Shown: positions 8,490 through 15,784, counted from the first letter of the stretch. The stretch is 28,288 nt of DNA from Ruminococcaceae bacterium UBA5295 (GCA_002411365.1 DHSD01000005.1:48820-77107); one strand, 5' to 3'. The notes: generated by a model from the sequence alone, not told the origin. Translations and numbers: made by a program.

Positions 8490-9356
8490 ATGAAAATTGA
8501 AGGTACTGCCCTTACACACGGCGGGAAATTTCATGCGGACGATGTATTTGCCGCCGCACTGCTGAAAATTATTAATCCACAGCTTAAGGTAAAGCGTGTC
8601 TTTGAAGTGCCGGAAGGTTTTAACGGCCTTGCGTTTGACATAGGAAGAGGAAAATTTGACCACCATCAGGAAAATTCTGATGTCCGTGAAGATGGCGTGC
8701 CTTATGCGGCGTTTGGCCTGCTGTGGCGCGAACTTGGCGAAAGCGTGATGCAGAAAGGCTGCTCACCGGAAGACGTAGCTAAGGAAACAAAACGCTTTGA
8801 TGAACACTTTATCCAGCCGCTTGATGAAGACGACAATACCGGATGTGGAAATCAGATTGCCGGTGTAATTTCGTCATTTAATCCGCTGTGGGATTCAGAG
8901 CGGTCGGCGGATGAGTGTTTTGCTGAAGCTGAAAAATTTGCCGAAACGATTCTGCGCAAAAAGTTTGAGAGTATTTTCAGCGCACAGAGGGCAAAATCAC
9001 TTGTGGAGTCTGCACTTGCGGGGGTAAAAGACAATATCGTAATCTTGCCGCGCTTTGCCCCATGGAAGTCGGTGCTTATCCCTTCAAGCGCTGAATTTGT
9101 GGTTTATCCTTCTCAGCGCGGCGGCTACAATGCGCAGGTTGTCCCAATGGGATTTAACACCGACGAGGCGAAATGCAATTTTCCGCAGGAATGGGCCGGC
9201 ATGGATGGCGAAGGACTTGAAAAAATGTCTGGAATACGGACGTTGCATTTTTGCCATAAGGCTCGCTTCCTTGTAGCGGCGGAAAACCAGGAAGACGCAG
9301 TAGAAGCATGCTACACGGCTATGCGCATAGCCGAGCAGAAGCAGCGCGGCAATTAG
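8490..9356 (+). CDS. MYG1-family (UPF0160) metal-dependent hydrolase
   Basis: This 288-residue protein opens with THGGKFHADDVFAAALL (residues 9-25) and continues with the DIGRGKFDHHQ segment (about 50-60), the metal-binding His/Asp pattern of the DHH-like MYG1 family. Later conserved parts include DNTGCGNQIAG and the C-terminal FCHKARFLVAA. Eukaryotic MYG1 has been described as a 3'-5' RNA exonuclease; bacterial members are poorly characterised, so the activity here is only inferred. ATG 8490 is preceded by an ACGGAGAG SD. The gene lies 63 bases after the WYL regulator without a clear promoter or terminator between them, so it may share that transcript. Confidence 0.86.
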   Translation: MKIEGTALTHGGKFHADDVFAAALLKIINPQLKVKRVFEVPEGFNGLAFDIGRGKFDHHQENSDVREDGVPYAAFGLLWRELGESVMQKGCSPEDVAKETKRFDEHFIQPLDEDDNTGCGNQIAGVISSFNPLWDSERSADECFAEAEKFAETILRKKFESIFSAQRAKSLVESALAGVKDNIVILPRFAPWKSVLIPSSAEFVVYPSQRGGYNAQVVPMGFNTDEAKCNFPQEWAGMDGEGLEKMSGIRTLHFCHKARFLVAAENQEDAVEACYTAMRIAEQKQRGN

Positions 9357-9394
9357 ATTTGCTGTGGCCTTACCTTAAAAGCATACGGATTTTC

Positions 9395-9423
9395 TTGACA
9401 TATGAGCATATGCACGTTATACT
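9395..9423 (+). promoter_or_regulatory. Strong SigA-type promoter for mrp with a palindrome in the spacer
   Basis: There is a perfect -35 box TTGACA (9395-9400), a 17-base spacer and a -10 box TATACT (9418-9423). The inverted repeat CATATG-AG-CATATG (9399-9412) occupies the end of the -35 box and the spacer, where a bound repressor would block polymerase. The operator role is inference. Confidence 0.78.
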
Positions 9424-9480
9424 TGTGCCAAAGACAGAATATATACAGTTAAAAGATTCTGCTGGAAAAGGAGAATTCCA

Positions 9481-10323
9481 ATGAGTGAAGAAAACTGCAA
9501 TCATAACTGCTCTTCCTGCGAAGAGAACTGCCCTTCCAGGGAAAGCGGCCATGCAGATTTTATGGCAAAACCCAACCCGCGCAGTAAGGTAGGCCATGTA
9601 ATCGGCATTGTCAGCGGCAAGGGAGGCGTAGGCAAAAGCCTTGTAACTTCAATGCTGTCTGTGCTTCTTAACCGCCGCGGTTTCCACACCGGTATTTTGG
9701 ATGCGGACATTACTGGCCCGTCGATTCCGAAAATGTTTGGCCTTCATGGTAAGGTCATCGGCAGCGACGCTGGCATAATACCTGCAAAAACAAAAAGCGG
9801 CATTGACGTTATATCGGTAAACCTGCTTCTCGACAACGAGAGCGCGCCTGTTGTTTGGCGCGGCCCGCTGATTGGAAATATTGTTAAGCAGTTCTGGACT
9901 GATGTGATTTGGCCGGATGTTGATTATCTTTTTGTGGACATGCCTCCGGGAACAGGCGACGTTCCGCTGACGGTGTTTCAGTCACTGCCGGTTGATGGTA
10001 TTGTTGTTGTTACGTCTCCACAGGAGCTCGTGTCGCTGATAGTTTCAAAGGCTGTCAACATGGCAAAGATGATGAATATTCCTATTTTTGGAATCGTGGA
10101 AAATATGAGCTATGTCAAATGCCCTGACTGCGGTAAGAAGATCAATGTTTTTGGGGAGAGTCATCTTGATGAGACGGCTAAAGAGTATGGGCTGAAAGTA
10201 CTGGGGCGTGTTCCACTTGACCCGTCGATTGCACAGAAATGTGACGACGGCAGTGTTGAAGAAATCCAGATGCCAAGCCTAGAAAAAGCAGCTGATGCTG
10301 TTCAGGCTGCAGGTAAAAAATAA
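9481..10323 (+). CDS. mrp: Mrp/NBP35-family Fe-S cluster carrier P-loop ATPase
   Basis: This 280-residue cytosolic ATPase is of the ApbC/Nbp35 type, which binds and delivers Fe-S clusters. The N-terminus carries four cysteines (6, 10, 13, 17) resembling the cluster-binding tail of NBP35. The deviant Walker A SGKGGVGKS (45-53), switch I around DADITGPSIPKMFG (74-87) and Walker B FVDMPPGTGD (151-160) are intact. CPDC (214-217) is the bridging CxxC that holds the cluster at the dimer interface. The DUF59 domain of some Mrp proteins is absent. ATG 9481 follows AAAAGGAG. The gene has its own promoter and terminator, so it is probably monocistronic. Confidence 0.92.
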   Translation: MSEENCNHNCSSCEENCPSRESGHADFMAKPNPRSKVGHVIGIVSGKGGVGKSLVTSMLSVLLNRRGFHTGILDADITGPSIPKMFGLHGKVIGSDAGIIPAKTKSGIDVISVNLLLDNESAPVVWRGPLIGNIVKQFWTDVIWPDVDYLFVDMPPGTGDVPLTVFQSLPVDGIVVVTSPQELVSLIVSKAVNMAKMMNIPIFGIVENMSYVKCPDCGKKINVFGESHLDETAKEYGLKVLGRVPLDPSIAQKCDDGSVEEIQMPSLEKAADAVQAAGKK

Positions 10324-10342
10324 AAAATAACAATAAAATTTG

Positions 10343-10385
10343 AATGCGCCTTCAAACCGTTTTGTGCGGTAAGAAGACGCATTTT
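10343..10385. terminator. Bidirectional terminator between mrp and the HAD gene
   Basis: AATGCG-C-CTTC pairs with GAAG-A-CGCATT, with an inner ACCG/CGGT helix, followed by TTTT on the plus strand and a T-rich stretch on the minus strand. It separates two convergent transcription units. Confidence 0.75.
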
Positions 10386-10420
10386 GCATTTAAATATATG
10401 TAACTTATGTAGCTTTGCGT

Positions 10421-11245
10421 TTATGAAAGGACAAATTTTTCAATTGCTGCGGCGACGCCGTCTTCATTGTTTGTTGATGTGACGAAATTTGCTGTAGAGC
10501 GGATTTCAGGTTCGGCATTTTCCATAGCAACCGCAACGCCTGCTTCCTGAAGCATTTTAAGGTCGTTGCCACTGTCGCCTATAGCCATAGCCTGATCAGG
10601 ATTTATACCAAATTTTCTGCAAAGGACTTTAAGGGCCTTTCCCTTACTGCAGCCTATTGTATTAACCTCGATATTCGTAGGGCATGAAGAGCATATGAAA
10701 TATTTATTTTCTGAACGCAATTCTTTGTACATAGGTACACGTATATTTTCTGGAATATATGGCATATTGACTTTTTCAAGTTGCGCATTGTGGGATGAGA
10801 TGAAGTTGGGTAGGTCATCCACAAAATTCTGCGATTTAAGGACAAAATCGGTAAGCCACTTTGGAGGGTTCAAAGACAGCATACGTTCGAACGCTTTTCG
10901 CTCACAGTATGCGGTACCGTTCCAGTATGCTTCTACGAGGAATCCGGTTTTGCACATCTTTTTTACAATGCTGCCTGATTCTTCTGCAGTCATGAGGCTG
11001 GAATAAATAACTGAATGTTTTTTAAGGTCGACTACCAATGCGCCGTTTGACGTAATAGCATAACTGATGCCTGGCACAGACAGGACTTGATGGGGAATGC
11101 CGCTTAAAACACGACCTGTTGCCGGCATAACAATGCACCCTGCTTCTGCCGCTTTCTGAAGATCGGAAAGTGTGCGCTGTGAAACAGATTTATCGTCGTG
11201 AAGAAGCGTTCCATCAAGGTCTGCGGCGATAAGTTTTATTTTCAT
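10421..11245 (-). CDS. Cof-type HAD-IIB family phosphatase
   Basis: This 274-residue haloacid-dehalogenase-type hydrolase carries motif I DLDGTLL (nucleophile D9, acid D11), motif II in TSNGA, the Lys motif near SKGKAL, and motif IV GDSGNDLKML. The segment between holds the type IIB (C2) cap domain. Family members dephosphorylate sugar phosphates, FMN, pyridoxal phosphate or similar small molecules; the substrate cannot be read from the sequence. The ATG start at 11245 overlaps the TGA of the upstream flavodoxin gene (ATGA, 11242-11245), so the two are translationally coupled. A link to flavin phosphate turnover is tempting because of the flavodoxin but is only inference. Confidence 0.9.
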   Translation of the reverse strand: MKIKLIAADLDGTLLHDDKSVSQRTLSDLQKAAEAGCIVMPATGRVLSGIPHQVLSVPGISYAITSNGALVVDLKKHSVIYSSLMTAEESGSIVKKMCKTGFLVEAYWNGTAYCERKAFERMLSLNPPKWLTDFVLKSQNFVDDLPNFISSHNAQLEKVNMPYIPENIRVPMYKELRSENKYFICSSCPTNIEVNTIGCSKGKALKVLCRKFGINPDQAMAIGDSGNDLKMLQEAGVAVAMENAEPEIRSTANFVTSTNNEDGVAAAIEKFVLS

Positions 11246-11772
11246 GAGGCCTTACCAAAAGCGCTATTGATTTTCTGTGCAAAAGCGTTAATCCTTTCGT
11301 CAGATATAGTGCTGAAATCAGATTTTCCGTCTGGAGCAGGTATGCCAGATGATTTTGCGTATATACTGGCAATCTTTTTATCTACGGCGCGTTCCAGAGG
11401 ATTCAGCTTCTTAAAGTAAAATGCGCCGCCGAAAGATTCGCAGGCGGCAGCATGCCCTGCAAGTTCCGGCGGGAAATTCTGCTTAAGGTATTCATTAACA
11501 GTTGTTTCTCTTTCTGAAAGGCAGGAAAAGAAAACAGCAAATGGCTTTTGTAAAAGGATAGACATATTTTCTTTGCAGTAGGCTTTGATTTCTTTAAGGA
11601 TTCTTCCCCCATAAACTGACGTGCCGATTATGATGCCGTTATACTGTGCGGGGCTACCAAAAAAATCATTGACATCGACGGCCTCAGTTTCACTGCCAAG
11701 GGCCAGCGCGAGTTTTTCAGCGCAAAGCTTTGTAGCGCCGTGCGTTGATGCATACAGAATCAATATTTTCAA
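11242..11772 (-). CDS. Flavodoxin-domain protein (Flavodoxin_5/HemG-like)
   Basis: This 176-residue protein begins ILILYASTHGATKLCAEKLA, in which S/T-x-x-G-x-T is the FMN phosphate-binding loop of flavodoxins. IIIGTSVYGGRILKEI corresponds to the second FMN loop. The spacing and the C-terminal half resemble the Flavodoxin_5 group, which includes HemG-type protoporphyrinogen oxidase, but a heme role is not supported here. The start is TTG 11772 with AAAAGGTG 8 bases upstream; no ATG is better placed. It is the first gene of a two-gene minus-strand unit with the HAD phosphatase and probably acts as a cytosolic electron carrier or quinone-type reductase. Confidence 0.82.
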   Translation of the reverse strand: MKILILYASTHGATKLCAEKLALALGSETEAVDVNDFFGSPAQYNGIIIGTSVYGGRILKEIKAYCKENMSILLQKPFAVFFSCLSERETTVNEYLKQNFPPELAGHAAACESFGGAFYFKKLNPLERAVDKKIASIYAKSSGIPAPDGKSDFSTISDERINAFAQKINSAFGKAS

Positions 11773-11833
11773 TATTTTTCACCTTTTATTTTCAGCTTGA
11801 AGAAATTGGCATAAATATTTTCCGGCAGGATGA

Positions 11834-11874
11834 ACAACATAGTTGCTGGCAGAGAAGTCACGCAGCTATGTTGT
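11834..11874. repeat. 13-bp inverted repeat upstream of the flavodoxin gene
   Basis: ACAACATAGTTGC (11834-11846) pairs with GCAGCTATGTTGT (11862-11874), with one G-T pair, around a 15-base loop. Neither strand has a T-tract after it, so it is not a standard terminator. It lies in the leader of the flavodoxin-HAD unit; the function is unknown. Confidence 0.55.
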
Positions 11875-11898
11875 GCTGTGGCTCAGAATTCTTTGTCA

Positions 11899-11920
11899 GG
11901 GCAGGCGTGCAAGCCTGCCC
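11899..11920 (-). terminator. GC-rich hairpin after the nitroreductase gene
   Basis: GGGCAGGC and GCCTGCCC form a perfect 8-bp stem with a 6-base loop, starting 8 bases after the nitroreductase stop. The minus strand lacks a T-tract downstream, so termination would be weak. On the plus strand a run of five T follows, but no plus-strand gene ends here. Confidence 0.45.
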
Positions 11921-11928
11921 CGTCCTTT

Positions 11929-12450
11929 TTATGGAAGAAAAGTCACATCATCTGTCCTGCGTGCTTTTGCTTCGGGAGCACTTGCTGCAGGGTAGCCAAA
12001 GCTTACGCTTCCATATGGAACATAGTTTGCCGGAAGCTTGAGCCGGTCCATTATGGAACTGTCGCGCAGGCCAGGGAGTACGGCGCATATATAGCATGAG
12101 CCGATTCCGAAAGAACATGCCGCAAGCATCATGTTCTGTATTGCGCAGGCGCAGTCTTCCCTGTTAAATTTAAAACTGGCAGGCGCAGAAAGAATTATTA
12201 CGGCCGGAGCGCTGTAAAACGGTGTGTGGCCCGGCACAAACTCGCCGCCTGCTTTTTCCGTAGCTTTCACAACATCATTTAGTAGTGTCTGATCCTTTAT
12301 CACAGTGAAATGGCGGTTCTGCTGCCCCATCGCAGAGGGGGCATATTTTCCGGCTGTAATGATTTTATTCATGATGTCGTCAGGAATCATTTCTGGCCTG
12401 AAAGCGCGTATAGTGCGGCGCTTCAGAAGCATATCGTAAAATTCGTTTAT
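11929..12450 (-). CDS. Nitroreductase-family FMN oxidoreductase
   Basis: This protein of about 173 residues has the nitroreductase signature KRRTIRAFRPEMIP near the N-terminus (FMN phosphate contacts), KYAPSAMGQQNRHFTVI, the central AIQNMMLAACSFGIGSCYI helix, and a C-terminal VSFGYP. The family uses FMN and NAD(P)H to reduce nitro compounds, quinones or related substrates. The start is unusual. An excellent SD (AGGAGG, 12464-12459) is followed at 8 bases by AUA (12450), which gives the expected N-terminus MNEFYDMLLKRRT. The frame extends upstream to GTG 12468, but then the SD would lie inside the gene. The next ATG (12432) is too far from the SD. It has its own promoter at 12503-12531. Confidence 0.85.
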   Translation of the reverse strand: MNEFYDMLLKRRTIRAFRPEMIPDDIMNKIITAGKYAPSAMGQQNRHFTVIKDQTLLNDVVKATEKAGGEFVPGHTPFYSAPAVIILSAPASFKFNREDCACAIQNMMLAACSFGIGSCYICAVLPGLRDSSIMDRLKLPANYVPYGSVSFGYPAASAPEAKARRTDDVTFLP

Positions 12451-12502
12451 TGCAATTACCTCCTGCACATTTTATCTTATTTTAATTTCAAAGATTGATT
12501 TC

Positions 12503-12531
12503 ATTGTATGACATATGATTTTTTCTGTCAA
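12503..12531 (-). promoter_or_regulatory. SigA-type promoter for the nitroreductase gene
   Basis: On the minus strand there is a perfect -35 box TTGACA (12531-12526), a 17-base spacer and a -10 box TACAAT (12508-12503). It lies about 40 bases before the SD. Confidence 0.75.
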
Positions 12532-12555
12532 GCTTGCAGGCATGGCAAATAAAGC

Positions 12556-12600
12556 GGCTTAAGAAGCCAATAATAAAAATAAAATCCCGCATATGCGGGA
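12556..12600 (-). terminator. Terminator of the ABC transporter operon
   Basis: On the minus strand the perfect palindrome TCCCGCATATGCGGGA (12585-12600) is followed by ATTTTATTTTTATTATT. A second smaller hairpin, GGCTT-CTT-AAGCC (12556-12568), follows and ends in TTTATTT. Together they look like a tandem terminator. Confidence 0.78.
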
Positions 12601-12642
12601 CATTTTTATATTGCGCTGCTGCTGAATATTATCAATACAACA

Positions 12643-13449
12643 CTAAGCTCCGTCTTCAAGGCTTATCTTGTCAAAACGGCTTGTAAGGTCATGAATTTCC
12701 ATAGCGCTTTTTTCTGTGCCTGAAGCGTCAAGAATAATTTTTCCCCTGTGCAGCATGAGCAGCCTGTCGCCAAAGCGAAGAGCGTATTTCAGGTTGTGTG
12801 TTACCATCAGGGTGGTGAGTCCCTTTTCGTGAACGGCACGGTCTGTAAGTTCCATAACTGTTTCACTCGATTTTGGGTCAAGCGCCGCTGTGTGTTCGTC
12901 AAGTATCAGCAGTTTTAAAGGCGTCATGGTGCAGATAAGCAGGGCAAGAGCCTGGCGCTGCCCGCCGGAAAGGCTTGAAACCGGTATGTTAAGCTTATTT
13001 TCGAGGCCCATTTTCAGCAGCTCAAGCTGTGAGCGGTAAAAATCCATCCTGCTTTTATGTATGCCCTTCCCAAGCCCGAAACTTTTGCCTTTATTGTCGG
13101 CAAGGGCAAGGTTTTCAAGGACGGTAAGCTGAGGGCAAGTCCCGGCTGCAGGGTTCTGAAACACTCGGCCAATATAGCGTGAGCGGCGGAATTCTGAAAG
13201 GCTGTTTATGTTTTTACCGTCAATTATTACGTTCCCTGAGTCCTGCGCAATGCTTCCGCAGAGAATGTTTAGCAGAGTCGTTTTGCCGGAACCGTTGCTG
13301 CCTATTATTGAAACAAAACTCCCGTGCCTTACGGAAAGGCTGAAGTCGCTGAAAAGGGCAACCTCAGATGATGTTCCTCGCCCGAAAGTTTTGTATATGT
13401 GGCGCATTTCTACGAGGGCATCTTTTTTCTGTTCTGAATCATTTAGCAT
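12643..13449 (-). CDS. trpZ: ABC transporter ATP-binding protein (probable tryptophan importer, TrpZ-like)
   Basis: This 268-residue ATPase has Walker A GSNGSGKTT, the Q-loop in RVFQNPAAGTCPQLTV, the signature LSGGQRQALAL, Walker B LLILDEHTAALDP and the H-loop MVTHN, so it is fully active in appearance. Glu follows the Walker B Asp as expected. The frame extends upstream to 13482, but ATG 13449 (MLNDSEQKK) has an AAGGAA SD and keeps the overlap with the permease to 11 bases. It is the last gene of the binding protein-permease-ATPase operon. The substrate is inferred from the Trp-type T-box in the operon leader, not from this protein. Confidence 0.88.
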   Translation of the reverse strand: MLNDSEQKKDALVEMRHIYKTFGRGTSSEVALFSDFSLSVRHGSFVSIIGSNGSGKTTLLNILCGSIAQDSGNVIIDGKNINSLSEFRRSRYIGRVFQNPAAGTCPQLTVLENLALADNKGKSFGLGKGIHKSRMDFYRSQLELLKMGLENKLNIPVSSLSGGQRQALALLICTMTPLKLLILDEHTAALDPKSSETVMELTDRAVHEKGLTTLMVTHNLKYALRFGDRLLMLHRGKIILDASGTEKSAMEIHDLTSRFDKISLEDGA

Positions 13450-14359
13450 CGGCTTTTTTCCTTCTTTCAGCAGATGGGGCAATGTTATTCACCACAAGCG
13501 CTATTGTAAACAGCACAGCCATGAGCATTTTCAGGTAATTAGTTGGAAGGCCGAGCTGCATGGCAATTACAAGACAGGCCTTGTAAATTATGGTACCAAG
13601 TATGACGGCAAATGTTGCATGGATAAGTTTAAAACGTCCGAAAAGGCTTACACCGATTATAACCGAAGCGAGCGCCATGACCATCATGCCGGTGCCGCTC
13701 CAGATGTTTGCCGAGCCTGACTGCTGGCTGAGCACGGAGCCTGAGAGCGCCGTGCATCCGTTGCCTATCATCAGGCCGATAATTTTCATTGCCCCTGGAT
13801 TTTTGCCGAGCGACACAACATACTGCGGATTGCTTCCTGCGGCGCGGAGAAGAAGCCCTGACTTTGTTTTAAAGTACATGTCGAGCAGAAGCTTTACAAT
13901 AATGCAGCAAATAAGCGCGATGACTACTGCAGACCAGTTTTTTGCAGCTCCCTGAAGCAGCTTTGCGTGCCCTGAGGTGAAAATAGTCGGCTTGCTGTAA
14001 TAGGCGAGCATGGAAGAGCCGTTTGTTACTGCAAGATTTATACTTGTTAGTGCCGTCATTACAAGGATGCCGGAAAGCAGGTCGGTTATGTGCAGCTTTA
14101 CGTGGATAAGGCCTGTGACGCAGCCCGCGGCTGCCCCGCAGATGAATGAGACAAGGCATGCTATCCACGGATTGACACCCGCGAGTATAAGTGCACCTGT
14201 GACACAAGCGCCAAGCGGGAATGTCCCATCAACAGACAAGTCCGGAAAATTTAGGACAGAATAAGTTACATAAACGCCGAGCGCCATAATTGCATAAGTA
14301 AAACCTTCCTGAAGGACATTGCCGAGCAGCCCGAGAAAAACATCCATTAGTCCATTCAT
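13439..14359 (-). CDS. trpY: ABC transporter permease (probable tryptophan importer, TrpY-like)
   Basis: This 306-residue polytopic protein has about eight to nine hydrophobic segments and the branched-chain-type permease pattern. It opens with VLQEGFTYAIMALGVYVTYSVLNFPDLSVDGTF and has a loop with SVDGTFPLGA, as in permeases that partner ABC_sub_bind lipoproteins. It forms the membrane channel for the ATPase encoded next and the lipoprotein encoded before it. The ATG at 14359 is preceded by AGGAAAGG at short spacing; the ATG four codons later is an alternative. It lies 18 bases from the lipoprotein gene, so all three are one operon. Confidence 0.88.
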   Translation of the reverse strand: MNGLMDVFLGLLGNVLQEGFTYAIMALGVYVTYSVLNFPDLSVDGTFPLGACVTGALILAGVNPWIACLVSFICGAAAGCVTGLIHVKLHITDLLSGILVMTALTSINLAVTNGSSMLAYYSKPTIFTSGHAKLLQGAAKNWSAVVIALICCIIVKLLLDMYFKTKSGLLLRAAGSNPQYVVSLGKNPGAMKIIGLMIGNGCTALSGSVLSQQSGSANIWSGTGMMVMALASVIIGVSLFGRFKLIHATFAVILGTIIYKACLVIAMQLGLPTNYLKMLMAVLFTIALVVNNIAPSAERRKKADAK

Positions 14360-14377
14360 CCTTTCCTGTTACAAAAT

Positions 14378-15391
14378 TTATCCGACTTGTTCCACATTTG
14401 AGCTTTCAGCGGGAAGTTTAAGACCTGATTTTTCCATTACGCTTTTATTGTAGACCATCTTGCCTTCGGATACAGTATAAACTGGCATATCCGCTGCCTT
14501 TGCCTCGCCTTTAAGAATTTTGGCGGCCATTTTGCCGGTTTCATTTCCGAGGGAAACATAGTCTATGCTGTCAGCGGCAAGACAACCGTTTTTGACCTGT
14601 TCAATTTCAGAGCCAAAAACAGGCACTTTTGCTTTATCTGCAGCCTGAAGAAGTGTGGAAAGGTTGCTGACTACGTTGTTGTCTGTGAAGTTGTTGACAC
14701 AGTCAACTCTTTTTGCCATTAGTGAAGCTGCGCCTGAAGCTACTTCTGAAGAGTTTGTTATGCCTATATTTTCGATCTGGAAGCCGTATTTCGGTGCGAG
14801 CTTTTTGATTTCTTTCAGGTGAGAAACGGAGTTAGCTTCGCTTGTGGTGTAGAGTATGCCGATTTTTTTGGCTTTGGGGATAAATGAACGTATCATTTTA
14901 AGCTGCGCCTCAAGAGGCAGAACATCGGAAGAACCCGTGCAGATGCCGCCGGGATGCTTGAGAGATGAGACAAGTTGAGCAGCAACAGGGTCCGAAACAG
15001 CCGTGAAAACCACGGGAATATTTGTATTTTTTGCGGCGCTGAAAGCAGACATTGCAGCAGGCGTTGCAATCGTGATGATCATGTCGTATTTTTTGGAGAC
15101 CATGTTCTGTGCCATTAAGTCGGAATTGCCGTTGTCCGACTGCGCATTCTGAAAATCGACAGTAAGGTTTTTGCCTTCTTCCAGTCCGCTGGCTTTAAGC
15201 CCTTCTTTAAGGCCTTTGTAGCAGTTGTCGAGTGATGGGTGGGCAGCGTACTGGATGATGCCGACTTTATATTTTTTTGCTGTACTTGCGGTTGAAGTTA
15301 CGGCAGAAGAAGCATTCCCGGAGCATGCGCAGGCAGTGACGGCGAGAATTGCAGCAAGCCCTGCTGCAGCGATTTCCTTAAACTTTTTCAT
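14378..15391 (-). CDS. trpX: ABC transporter substrate-binding lipoprotein (probable tryptophan-binding, TrpX-like)
   Basis: This 337-residue protein has a lipoprotein signal peptide: a short Lys-rich start, the core AAAGLAAILAV and the lipobox VTAC with the lipidated Cys at residue 21. A Ser/Thr/Ala-rich linker and an ABC_sub_bind-type periplasmic-binding fold follow, with GIIQYAAHPSLDNCYKGLK at the start of the mature domain and VFTAVSDPVAAQLV, GILYTTSEANSV and PVFGSEIEQVKNG later. It would sit on the outer face of the membrane and deliver substrate to the permease. GGGAG lies 9 bases before ATG 15391. The upstream T-box with a UGG specifier points to tryptophan, as reported for trpXYZ operons in other Firmicutes. 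Confidence 0.9.
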   Translation of the reverse strand: MKKFKEIAAAGLAAILAVTACACSGNASSAVTSTASTAKKYKVGIIQYAAHPSLDNCYKGLKEGLKASGLEEGKNLTVDFQNAQSDNGNSDLMAQNMVSKKYDMIITIATPAAMSAFSAAKNTNIPVVFTAVSDPVAAQLVSSLKHPGGICTGSSDVLPLEAQLKMIRSFIPKAKKIGILYTTSEANSVSHLKEIKKLAPKYGFQIENIGITNSSEVASGAASLMAKRVDCVNNFTDNNVVSNLSTLLQAADKAKVPVFGSEIEQVKNGCLAADSIDYVSLGNETGKMAAKILKGEAKAADMPVYTVSEGKMVYNKSVMEKSGLKLPAESSNVEQVG

Positions 15392-15455
15392 AGTAAAATC
15401 TCCCTCTTAACTTTGCCTTTATTGCGGCTGCCGACGGGCTATAAGTATAAAAATA

Positions 15456-15749
15456 AAAAGCTCCTGCCCCCGTATTTAACAGGGGCAAGAGCTTTAATAA
15501 GCATCCTGCGGTACCACCCAGATTGGCAATTAATGCCCGCTTGTTCCGTACACAGCCATGTACGCTTCCTTGGTAACGGGTGAAGTTCCCGTCAAAAGCT
15601 ACTTGACTTTTAATATAAAGCCGTTTGCCATGCCCTCATAAGCCCATTCCTTCAGAATATACGGCCGCGGTTCCACCATCTGCGGCTCTCTTTGCGTATA
15701 ATTTTGCCGAAGTACTCTTCTTACTCATCGGTTTAAAATTTTATTATTA
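15456..15749 (-). promoter_or_regulatory. T-box riboswitch leader, tryptophan-specific (UGG specifier)
   Basis: On the minus strand all T-box parts are visible. Stem I opens with the GATGA K-turn motif and AAGAGTA of the specifier loop. The distal loop contains AGAGAGCC and GATGGTGGAA. Stem halves GTAAG/CTTAT and CTTC/GAAG flank a specifier loop whose 3' side is GAA-TGG-G, placing UGG (15646-15644) as the specifier triplet. The antiterminator core GGGTGGTACCGC lies at 15519-15508. A terminator hairpin pairs AAGCTCTTGCCCCTG with CGGGGGCAGGAGCTT (15456-15495) and ends in a T-tract. Uncharged tRNA-Trp should stabilise the antiterminator and switch on the importer when tryptophan is scarce. Confidence 0.9.
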
Positions 15750-15755
15750 TGTTAC

Positions 15756-15784
15756 AGTATAGACAGATTCTTTTATTTTGTCAA
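15756..15784 (-). promoter_or_regulatory. SigA-type promoter of the T-box/ABC operon
   Basis: On the minus strand there is a perfect -35 box TTGACA (15784-15779), a 17-base spacer and a -10 box TATACT (15761-15756). The -35 box lies within the last codons of the upstream membrane-protein gene, which stops at 15773. Predicted transcription starts near 15749, just before Stem I. Confidence 0.82.
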
